Assembly: GCA_017396725.1 (NCBI GenBank)
Contig: JAFQLA010000080.1
Location: 1-5,077 of the forward strand
Direction: 5' to 3'
DNA from: Oscillospiraceae bacterium
Lineage (GTDB): Bacteria; Bacillota_A; Clostridia; Oscillospirales; Oscillospiraceae
Length of the DNA: 5,077 bases
The position numbers were made by a program, and so were the translations under genes. Positions 1 through 5,077 of this stretch are shown piece after piece. Position 1 is the first letter of the stretch. Every line of letters starts with the position of its first letter. The notes under the pieces were generated by a model that was not told where the DNA came from, ran no database searches, and saw nothing but the letters and a program-made list of their open reading frames with translations.

Positions 1-57
1 GGCCGCTTCGCAGCCGGCAAGTCCTGCGCCGATCACAGTTACTTTATCTTTCAACAT
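1..57 (-). CDS. trmFO: TrmFO, folate-dependent tRNA (uracil-54-C5)-methyltransferase, N-terminal fragment
   Basis: Only the first 19 codons are present; the gene runs off the left edge. They read MLKDKVTVIGAGLAGCEAA, a first beta strand followed by the dinucleotide-binding GxGxxG motif (GAGLAG, residues 10-15) for FAD. In the TrmFO family this motif is VIGAGLAGxEAA, whereas the related MnmG/GidA usually has VIGGGHAGCEAA, so TrmFO fits better. The family uses FAD and methylenetetrahydrofolate to make ribothymidine at position 54 of the tRNA T-loop, in the cytoplasm. The gene starts 23 bp after the topA stop, an order common in Firmicutes, which supports the call. The annotated ATG has a short gap to its ribosome binding site; the next codon, TTG (54-52), would have better spacing and is an alternative start. 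Confidence is limited by the short piece. Confidence 0.85.
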   Translation of the reverse strand, partial: MLKDKVTVIGAGLAGCEAA

Positions 58-60
58 TAG

Positions 61-66
61 TCCTCT
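61..66 (-). promoter_or_regulatory. Ribosome binding site of trmFO with unusually short spacing
   Basis: On the minus strand the sequence AGAGGA lies only 3-4 bases before the ATG at 57-55. Measured to the TTG at 54-52 the gap is about 6-7 bases, which is more usual. The site therefore leaves the choice between ATG and TTG open; the protein would differ by one residue. Confidence 0.5.
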
Positions 67-80
67 TTTTTCGCAGTTTT

Positions 81-2348
81 CTACACGTTTTTCTTAGCGG
101 TGCTCTTCTTGGCAGCAGGCTTTTTTGCCGCAGTCTTTTTGGCGGCCGTCTTCTTTTCTTTCTTCTCCTCTTCTGCCGGTTCTTCCTCTTCAGCCTTTTT
201 CTTGGGATAACCCCGCTTTTCTTCGGGCAGGAAGTTGCTGCAGGCGGCATTGATGCAGAAGGGACGCTTGAAGCCCTTGCCGGACTTTTTGAACATGGTA
301 TCACCGCAAACGGGACAGTTGTCCTTTACGGGAACATCCCACGTCATAAAGTCGCATTCCGCACCGGTCTTGGTATTGGTATGCTCGCAGCAATAGAAGG
401 TATACTGCTTGTTGCTCTTCTTGCTGGTGCCCGTGCGCTTCATCAATCGGCCGCCGCACTTGGGGCAGCGACCGGGCATTTCCACCACCAGAGGCATGGC
501 AAAGCTGCAGTCGGGATAACCGGGGCATGCCAGGAAGGGACCGAAACGGCCGTACTTCACCACAAGATTTCTGCCGCACTGGGGACAAAGCTCTTCGGAT
601 ACCTCGTCGGGCACCTTGATATACTTGCCTTCCAAAGCCTGTTCCGCTTCGGAAAGATTGGACGCAAACTGAGCGTAGAAATCACGGAGCACGCCCTTCC
701 ATTCGATATCGCCCTCTTCCACGCTGTCCAGCTTTTCTTCCATGTTGGCCGTGAACTTAAGGTCTGCAATATCGCTGAAGCGCTCTTTCATCAGTTCCGT
801 CACCACGCGGCCGAGATTCGTGATGCGAAGGTACTTGCCTTCCTTCACCACATACTGGCGGGAAAGGATGGTAGTCACGGTAGGCGCGTAGGTGGAAGGA
901 CGGCCAATGCCGTTTTCTTCCATGGCGCGGATCAGCGTTGCGTCGGTATAACGGGCAGGAGGCTGGGTGAAATGCTGTTCGGGCACGAAATCTTTCAGCG
1001 TCACCTCTTCGCCTTCCTTCAGATCGGGCAGGCGGATCAGCTTTTCTTCCTTTTCCTCATCGTGGCCTTCTTCATAAACCGCTGTATAGCCATTAAACTT
1101 TACATCGCTTGCGCTGACACGGAAATCATGACCGTTAGCAGTGATTTCCACATTGACGCTGTCGTAGATGACATTTGCCATCTGGCTTGCCAGAAAACGG
1201 CTCCAGATCAAGCGGTAAAGGCGGTACTGCTCCGCGGTAAGATCTGCGCGCACCTGCTCAGGGGTGAGATTCACATTGCTGGGGCGAATGGCTTCATGAG
1301 CATCCTGCGCGCCGGCCTTAGTCTTGAAACGGCGTACCGTTGCGGGATAGTAATCCTTGCCGTAGCGGCCAAGAATAAAGGTCTTGGCTGCAGCAATAGC
1401 TTCTTCAGAAATACGGAGGCTATCAGTACGCATGTAGGTGATAAGACCTACGGTACCTTCACCGGTGATATCTACACCTTCATACAGCTGCTGGGCAATG
1501 GCCATAGTGCGGCGGGGCGTCATATTCAGCTTGCGGGAAGCTTCCTGCTGCAGAGTAGATGTAGTAAAAGGAGGAGACGGATTGCGTTGCTTGTCGCTGC
1601 GCTTGATAGACTTTACGGTAAAGACCTCGTTCTTCACCGCTTCCATCACCTTCTCCACTGCAGCCTTGGAAGAGAGTTCCTTTTTCTTTCCGCCGCAGCC
1701 GTGGTAACGGGCCGTGAAGTTGGGGCACTTTACATCCTTTGCAATAAAATTGCCATCCAGCGTCCAATACTCTTCTGCCTTGAAATCCTCGATCTCATGT
1801 TCACGGTCATCCACCATGCGGGTGGCAACAGACTGCACACGGCCTGCGGAAAGGCCCTTGCGGATCTTCTTCCACAGCAGCGGAGAGAGCTGATAGCCCA
1901 CAATGCGGTCGAGAATACGGCGCGCCTGCTGGGCATCCACCAGATTCTGGTCGATGCTGCGGGGCTGAGCGATGCTCTCCTGTACCACCTTTTTGGTAAT
2001 TTCGTTAAAGGTAACACGGCGGGTCTTTTCATCGGGAAGATCCAGCAGCTGCTTAAGATGCCAGGAAATAGATTCACCTTCGCGGTCAGGGTCGGTTGCG
2101 AGGTAAACCATGGCACTTGCCTTGGCCGACTTTTTCAGCTCACTGATGAGTTCTTCCTTGCCTTTGATGGGCTGATAGCTGGGCTCAAAATCGTTTTCAA
2201 TATCCACGCCGATCACACTCTTGGGCAGATCGCGCAGATGGCCCATGGACGCCTTTACTTCAAATTCAGTACCCAGATATTTGCCGATAGTCTTCGCCTT
2301 GGCGGGAGACTCCACGATTACCAGATTTTTTTCTGCCTTTTTGGCCAT
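81..2348 (-). CDS. topA: DNA topoisomerase I (type IA, omega protein)
   Basis: A 755-residue type IA topoisomerase that relaxes negatively supercoiled DNA by nicking one strand through a 5'-phosphotyrosine link. The TOPRIM domain covers about residues 8-120, with the catalytic Glu13 in VIVESPAKAKT and the metal-binding acidic triad Asp86, Asp88, Glu90 in ATDPDREGE. SAGRVQSVATR lies at 167-177. The active-site Tyr305 and Arg307 lie in GLITYMRTDS (301-310). HEAIRPS (351-357) and GIGRPSTYAPT (480-490) are family signatures. Three C-terminal Cys4 zinc ribbons follow: Cys588/591/608/614, Cys628/631/653 or 654/665, and Cys678/681/698/703. An acidic stretch (719-731) and a KKxAA repeat tail (732-753) end the protein. 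The start ATG has a GGAGG site 6 bases upstream (2359-2355). It begins 38 bp after the dprA stop, so it is probably cotranscribed. No frameshift or missing catalytic residue is seen. Confidence 0.98.
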   Translation of the reverse strand: MAKKAEKNLVIVESPAKAKTIGKYLGTEFEVKASMGHLRDLPKSVIGVDIENDFEPSYQPIKGKEELISELKKSAKASAMVYLATDPDREGESISWHLKQLLDLPDEKTRRVTFNEITKKVVQESIAQPRSIDQNLVDAQQARRILDRIVGYQLSPLLWKKIRKGLSAGRVQSVATRMVDDREHEIEDFKAEEYWTLDGNFIAKDVKCPNFTARYHGCGGKKKELSSKAAVEKVMEAVKNEVFTVKSIKRSDKQRNPSPPFTTSTLQQEASRKLNMTPRRTMAIAQQLYEGVDITGEGTVGLITYMRTDSLRISEEAIAAAKTFILGRYGKDYYPATVRRFKTKAGAQDAHEAIRPSNVNLTPEQVRADLTAEQYRLYRLIWSRFLASQMANVIYDSVNVEITANGHDFRVSASDVKFNGYTAVYEEGHDEEKEEKLIRLPDLKEGEEVTLKDFVPEQHFTQPPARYTDATLIRAMEENGIGRPSTYAPTVTTILSRQYVVKEGKYLRITNLGRVVTELMKERFSDIADLKFTANMEEKLDSVEEGDIEWKGVLRDFYAQFASNLSEAEQALEGKYIKVPDEVSEELCPQCGRNLVVKYGRFGPFLACPGYPDCSFAMPLVVEMPGRCPKCGGRLMKRTGTSKKSNKQYTFYCCEHTNTKTGAECDFMTWDVPVKDNCPVCGDTMFKKSGKGFKRPFCINAACSNFLPEEKRGYPKKKAEEEEPAEEEKKEKKTAAKKTAAKKPAAKKSTAKKNV
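90..155 (-). repeat. KKxAA repeats coding the basic C-terminal tail of TopA
   Basis: Residues 732-753 of TopA are four imperfect five-residue units (KKTAA, KKTAA, KKPAA, KKSTA) followed by a final KK. The stretch just before (719-731) is almost entirely Glu with some Ala, Pro and Lys. Such Lys/Ala/Pro tails resemble histone H1 and the Lys-rich tails of actinobacterial TopA, where they aid DNA binding and processivity. That role here is inference. Confidence 0.75.
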
Positions 2349-2354
2349 TACAAA

Positions 2355-2359
2355 CCTCC
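2355..2359 (-). promoter_or_regulatory. Strong ribosome binding site of topA
   Basis: GGAGG on the minus strand, 6 bases before the ATG at 2348-2346. It fixes the topA start, which gives the typical MAKKAEKNLVIVESP N-terminus. It sits only 4 bases downstream of the palindrome at 2379-2364, so a hairpin there could affect access to it. Confidence 0.85.
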
Positions 2360-2363
2360 GTCA

Positions 2364-2379
2364 TTGCGCCGCGGCGCAA
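2364..2379. repeat. Perfect 16-bp GC-rich palindrome between dprA and topA
   Basis: TTGCGCCGCGGCGCAA is identical to its own reverse complement. It fills much of the 38-bp gap between the dprA stop (2389-2387) and the topA ribosome binding site. In RNA it could fold with a 6-bp stem and a CGCG loop. No U-tract follows, so it is not a normal terminator. It could be a protein binding site or an RNA hairpin tuning topA translation; the sequence does not decide between these. Confidence 0.6.
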
Positions 2380-2386
2380 ATAAAGT

Positions 2387-3562
2387 TTATACAAGCTGAA
2401 CGCGGGCGATAAATTTTTTACCGCTGCATTCTTCCGCCAATTCTTCCATCGTCAAAATCGTCAGCGCGGAAAGAACCCGGCGGGTGGGGATCTGCGTGAG
2501 TTCCACCAGATCGTCTACATGAATGGGTTCATCACCCAAAGTTTTCAAAATCAGGATCTGATCGTCCGTAAGGCTCAGATCACTTGTCGCAAGATCCAGC
2601 TGCGGCTTTACTTCCGCCGCTTCACCCGGCAGCACGCTTTCACCGTGATACTCCAGATCTTCCGGCTCCAACACGCGGTTGGGGCGAATCTTATGCGCAA
2701 AGCGAGGCCAGAAATCCTGCAGAATATCCCAGCTCTCGGAAGCAAGACCCGCACCGTCACGGATAAGGCGGTTGCAGCCGATGCTCATAGGCGCATCGAT
2801 CTGACCGGGCACGGCAAACACTTCTCTGCCCTGATCCAACGCCGCAGCGGCCGTGATCAACGCGCCGCTCTTTTCAGGCGCTTCCACCACCAGCACTGCA
2901 ACACTCAAGCCGCTGATAATGCGGTTGCGTTCCGGAAAATGACGGGACGCAGGCGGTGTTCCCGGAGGATATTCGCTGATAAGGGAACCCGATGCGGCAA
3001 CATCTTCATAAAGATAGCGGTTTTCCGGCGGATAGATCACATCGATACCGCAGCCAAGAACTGCCGCGGTTTTTCCTCCGGCACGGAGCGCCGCGCGATG
3101 GGCCGCGCTGTCGATGCCGCGAGCAAGGCCCGAGATCACCATCGCACCCTGAGACGCCATACCGTAGCTGAGCTTTTCGGTTGCCTGAATGCCATAAGGT
3201 GTAGCATCGCGGGTACCAACCACGGCAACAGCCGCCTCTTCATCAAAAACGGGCAGCATCCCCTTGTAGTAAAGAAGAATGGGCGGATCGTAAATGTTTT
3301 TCAAACGCGAGGGATAGGCGGCATCCTGAATGGTAAGGATGCGGATTCCCAACCGCTCCACATCGCCCAGGATCTTATCCACTTCACCAAGATCCTTATC
3401 CTCCAGTGTGGGGAAATAATTCCTTTTCATCCCCTCCACCAGAGCATATTCTTCTCTGTCACTGAAATATATACTTTCCGGGGTGCCGAAATGTTCCAGC
3501 AGCGTAAGCTTCATCTGGTTGCTGACTTCTCTTGTGGAAAGCCAAAGCCAATGATTCAACAT
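2387..3562 (-). CDS. dprA: DNA-processing protein DprA (Smf family)
   Basis: A 391-residue DprA. The family binds incoming or exposed single-stranded DNA in the cytoplasm and loads RecA, notably in natural transformation; in non-competent hosts its role is less clear. A short helical N-terminal region (about 1-100) precedes the Rossmann-fold DprA domain. Its signatures are VVGTRDATPYG (114-124), SGLARGIDSAAH (144-155), GCGIDVIYPPEN (170-181), FPERNRIISGLS (209-220) and GREVFAVPG (245-253). A winged-helix domain follows at about 330-389 (LSLTDDQ through KKFIARV), as in many long DprA proteins. I chose the ATG at 3562, 22 bp after the upstream stop, giving MLNHWLWLS, a normal DprA beginning. 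Its AAGGGG site is rather far (about 11 bases), and a TTG at 3571 is an alternative. The longer reading from 3631 overlaps the upstream gene, adds non-homologous residues, and is unlikely. Confidence 0.95.
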   Translation of the reverse strand: MLNHWLWLSTREVSNQMKLTLLEHFGTPESIYFSDREEYALVEGMKRNYFPTLEDKDLGEVDKILGDVERLGIRILTIQDAAYPSRLKNIYDPPILLYYKGMLPVFDEEAAVAVVGTRDATPYGIQATEKLSYGMASQGAMVISGLARGIDSAAHRAALRAGGKTAAVLGCGIDVIYPPENRYLYEDVAASGSLISEYPPGTPPASRHFPERNRIISGLSVAVLVVEAPEKSGALITAAAALDQGREVFAVPGQIDAPMSIGCNRLIRDGAGLASESWDILQDFWPRFAHKIRPNRVLEPEDLEYHGESVLPGEAAEVKPQLDLATSDLSLTDDQILILKTLGDEPIHVDDLVELTQIPTRRVLSALTILTMEELAEECSGKKFIARVQLV

Positions 3563-3584
3563 GTCTGCCAACACCCCTTTCTTT

Positions 3585-4346
3585 TTATCGGTACATCTCC
3601 CAAAGCAGCACAGAGGCCGCGATCGCCGCATTCAGCGATTCACACCGTTCACTCATAGGAATGCGGATCGTGCGGTCACAAAGCGCCAGCATTTCATCGC
3701 TGAGCCCACGGCCTTCACTGTCGATAGCCACCGCCGCACGGGAATAATCCACTTTGCGGGCATCTACGGTATCCTCCCGCAGTGCCGCGCCGTAGAGCGG
3801 AATATGGCTTCTTTTCAAAGTTTCCTTCAGCTCTTCCGCCGTGCAGTTCCATACATTTCTGCGGAAAAGCGCCCCCATGGTGGCCCGCACCGTTTTGGGA
3901 TTATAGAGATCGGCGCAGCCGGCAAGCAGCACAAGTCCGTCTGCGTCAAAGACATCCAGTGAGCGAAGGATCGTTCCCACATTACCGGGATCCTGCACCC
4001 CGTCCAGCACCACATAGCGGCTGCCTTCCAGCGTTTCTGGCAAATTCTGGCGCGGCATGCGGCAGGTAAAGAGAACGCCCTGCGGCGCGCGCATGGGAGA
4101 AATGGACTCCATCAGTTCAGAGCTTACCTTTACAAGGCGCACATGCTCATCCAATGCAGGCAGTTCGGTTCCTTCCGTAAATACAACACAGAGGATCTCA
4201 CCCTTCCAAAGGAGAGCCTCTTTTAAAAGCTTGGGACTGTCGCAAAGGAATTCTCCTGTCTCCCTGCGATAAGCCGCGGAAGAAGCAAGCTTGCGGATAT
4301 GAGTGCAGAGGGCATTTGTGCGGCTGGTGATAGTTTCAACCTTCAT
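3585..4346 (-). CDS. SpoU/TrmH-family RNA 2'-O-ribose methyltransferase
   Basis: A 253-residue SPOUT-class enzyme expected to transfer a methyl group from S-adenosylmethionine to a ribose 2'-OH of rRNA or tRNA. About residues 1-100 form the substrate-binding domain (ITSRTNALCTHIRKL, FLCDSPKLLKEAL, and SPMRAPQGVL at 83-92). The catalytic trefoil-knot domain shows motif 1 DGVQDPGNVGTILRS (115-129, with Asn122 and Arg128), the linker NPKTVRATMGALFRRNV (149-165), motif 2 AIDSEGRGLS (207-216, Glu211) and motif 3 IPMSERCESLNAAIAASVLL (229-248). Motif 2 has Asp209 where a Gly is nearly always seen. The layout resembles YsgA/TsnR-type proteins, so 23S rRNA is a likely target, but the exact nucleotide cannot be told. 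AAGGAG at 4359-4354, 7 bases before the ATG, supports the start. It is the first gene of the probable operon with dprA, topA and trmFO. Confidence 0.93.
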   Translation of the reverse strand: MKVETITSRTNALCTHIRKLASSAAYRRETGEFLCDSPKLLKEALLWKGEILCVVFTEGTELPALDEHVRLVKVSSELMESISPMRAPQGVLFTCRMPRQNLPETLEGSRYVVLDGVQDPGNVGTILRSLDVFDADGLVLLAGCADLYNPKTVRATMGALFRRNVWNCTAEELKETLKRSHIPLYGAALREDTVDARKVDYSRAAVAIDSEGRGLSDEMLALCDRTIRIPMSERCESLNAAIAASVLLWEMYR

Positions 4347-4396
4347 ATTCCCGCTCCTTCCGGCTGAATTTTGTCTTTATAGATGCTATTTCAATT

Positions 4397-4429
4397 TATA
4401 ACATCCCACATTACGACTATTATGTTATA
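4397..4429. repeat. Inverted repeat over the operon promoter, possible operator
   Basis: TATAACAT at 4397-4404 and its exact complement ATGTTATA at 4422-4429 are separated by 17 bp. The right-hand arm coincides with the -10 box (4429-4424) and the left-hand arm falls about 13-20 bases into the predicted transcript. Since only one arm would be in the RNA, a DNA-binding repressor site is more plausible than an RNA hairpin. The region is AT-rich, so chance is possible. Confidence 0.35.
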
Positions 4430-4452
4430 TCATAGCAATTTTCTTTTTTCAA
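4424..4452 (-). promoter_or_regulatory. Predicted sigma-A promoter of the methyltransferase-dprA-topA-trmFO operon
   Basis: On the minus strand a -35 box TTGAAA (4452-4447) is followed by a 17-bp spacer and a -10 box TATAAC (4429-4424), with the extended -10 TG dinucleotide at 4432-4431. Transcription would start near 4417, leaving a leader of about 70 bases before the ATG at 4346. No riboswitch or attenuator fold was seen in that leader. Confidence 0.7.
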
Positions 4453-4506
4453 GCTTTCTATATTAAATTGTATATCCCCGGCTTTTTATCCATTCCCTCC
4501 CGCGCT

Positions 4507-4546
4507 AAAAGGCCCCGATGCTAAAAAAAAAGCATCGGGGCCTTTT
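4507..4546. terminator. Intrinsic terminator, symmetrical and probably bidirectional
   Basis: A perfect 16-bp stem pairs 4507-4522 with 4531-4546 around an 8-base loop. The stem has a GC-rich core (GGCCCCGATGC) and AAAA/TTTT ends, so a short U-run follows the core on either strand. The loop is all A on the plus strand and all U on the minus strand. It lies about 120 bp after the stop of the partial gene at the right edge and about 55 bp before the operon promoter. It therefore most likely ends that gene's transcript and insulates the operon. Confidence 0.88.
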
Positions 4547-4669
4547 CAGTATTATGCCAGAGGTTTCTTTTATACCCTGCACTCCTGTAATACATTTGTC
4601 AATAACGCTATCTGCTTCATAACAGTATAGAACGGGCAATTAATGAGTAAACTCCCATCCTTCATACAA
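4547..4669. other. Gene-free stretch after the right-edge gene
   Basis: Together with the terminator and promoter region this makes a gap of 323 bp (4347-4669) between coding regions. I see no tRNA, repeat or credible small gene here. On the minus strand there is a weak promoter-like pair, TTTACT (4651-4646) and TATACT (4629-4624) with a 16-bp spacer. An isolated TTGACA (4602-4597) has no properly spaced -10. If the first pair were active it would give a transcript of roughly 110 bases ending at the terminator, but nothing else supports this. Confidence 0.4.
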
Positions 4670-5077
4670 TTAAAACACATAGATTTTCTCTGTTTTAAGG
4701 CCATCCATATGATAAGGAATGGTTTTAGCAAAATCATTGCTATTCAGGATAATTTTATAATGCTTCTCATCGAAATGAACAGGATAGCTAAACTGGGATG
4801 CATCACCTCGTTCCAGAAGCACTCCGCTATAAGAATGAGCCGGTTCTGAAGAAGAAAACATCACAAGTCCATTTAATCCCAAAACATAGTCAACTAGTTT
4901 ATGTGAAGTCTCATCTGAAAGATGTGGGTCACTAACAAATAGAAATCCTTTGGTTTCTTCGCCTGTAATTCTGTCTGCGGTTTCTGTCATACGGCCAGGT
5001 GGGGATTTGAACCAAAAGCGATCTTCTGTCTGTTCCAATTCTACCATCAGATGATTATCAACATAACAAGGTACACC
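4670..5077 (-). CDS. Hypothetical protein, C-terminal part, AT-rich and atypical
   Basis: An open frame of 135 codons plus a TAA stop enters from the right edge without an in-window start. The Met at 5047 is probably internal, because the frame stays open upstream of it (GVPCYVDNHL precedes it). I do not recognise the family. The piece is soluble-looking, rich in aromatic and acidic residues, with no membrane segment, Cys cluster or known motif; it ends KTEKIYVF. GC is about 39% by hand count over 4681-5040, against about 57% in a sampled topA stretch. It uses CTA twice, TTA once and TCA three times, codons absent from long stretches of topA and dprA. This suggests recent acquisition or a poorly expressed accessory gene. 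It is separated from the operon by a strong terminator and is unlikely to be part of it. Confidence 0.65.
   Translation of the reverse strand, partial: GVPCYVDNHLMVELEQTEDRFWFKSPPGRMTETADRITGEETKGFLFVSDPHLSDETSHKLVDYVLGLNGLVMFSSSEPAHSYSGVLLERGDASQFSYPVHFDEKHYKIILNSNDFAKTIPYHMDGLKTEKIYVF

Noticed and set aside
2386..2391. TATAAA near the dprA stop as a separate topA promoter
   Set aside because: The hexamer 17 bp upstream is ATTTAT, with little resemblance to a -35 box, and the tight gene spacing already explains topA expression by cotranscription.
381..2399. Plus-strand open frame of 672 codons opposite topA
   Set aside because: It is codon-aligned with an unmistakable topA and is explained by the lack of TTA, CTA and TCA codons there. 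It shows no recognisable domain, and no ribosome binding site or promoter was identified for it.
3563..3631. Longer dprA start at 3631
   Set aside because: It would overlap the end of the methyltransferase gene by 47 bp and add a Cys/Arg-rich segment unlike any DprA N-terminus. The ATG at 3562 gives a normal beginning.
2519..3658. Plus-strand open frame of 379 codons opposite dprA
   Set aside because: It has the same codon-aligned shadow origin. The residue make-up (many His, Arg, Cys and Gln) is typical of antisense translation, and dprA carries all its family motifs on the other strand.
1..4346. A new defence or mobile system formed by the methyltransferase, dprA, topA and trmFO
   Set aside because: All four are common housekeeping families and their adjacency is widespread in Firmicutes. 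No nuclease, transposase, repeat array or other defence marker is present.
4571..4602. TTGACA with a downstream TATAAA on the minus strand as a promoter
   Set aside because: The spacer between the hexamers is 22 bp, too long for sigma-A, and transcription from it would run straight into the terminator at 4546-4507.
4643..4849. Plus-strand open frame of 68 codons starting MSKLPSF
   Set aside because: It is codon-aligned antisense to the right-edge gene, has only a weak ribosome binding site, and shows no recognisable motif. The minus-strand frame is longer and stays open to the window edge.

Overview
The window looks like ordinary chromosomal DNA of a moderately GC-rich low-oxygen Firmicute, most probably a member of Clostridia. 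This is inferred from the gene order (SpoU-type RNA methyltransferase, dprA, topA, trmFO), from trmFO itself (the folate-dependent tRNA methylase typical of Gram-positive bacteria), and from strong GGAGG/AAGGAG ribosome binding sites. I cannot name the genus. Every credible gene lies on the minus strand, so transcription runs from high to low coordinates.

Layout in transcription order. 5077-4670: the 3' part of an unrecognised gene, AT-rich and with codon use unlike the rest. 4669-4547: no gene recognised. 4546-4507: a strong 16-bp hairpin terminator with A and T flanks. 4506-4347: an AT-rich promoter region with a near-consensus extended -10 sigma-A promoter and an inverted repeat over its -10. 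4346-3585: SpoU/TrmH-family RNA 2'-O-ribose methyltransferase. 3562-2387: dprA. 2348-81: topA. 57-1: the first 19 codons of trmFO, cut by the window edge.

The four genes from 4346 to 1 are separated by only 22, 38 and 23 bp, each with a ribosome binding site (weak for dprA), and no terminator lies between them. They probably form one operon driven by the promoter near 4424-4452. The products are housekeeping enzymes: RNA methylation at both ends (SpoU-type rRNA/tRNA methylase and TrmFO), with single-strand DNA handling (DprA) and relaxation of negative supercoils (TopA) between. This neighbourhood is common in Firmicutes and does not by itself point to a new system.

The points worth a second look are modest. 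They are the compositionally foreign partial gene at the right edge, a perfect 16-bp palindrome just upstream of the topA ribosome binding site, an operator-like inverted repeat on the operon promoter, an Asp in place of the near-invariant Gly of motif 2 in the methyltransferase, and a histone-H1-like Lys/Ala repeat tail on TopA. I found no CRISPR array, tRNA, rRNA, insertion sequence or previously undescribed multi-gene system.
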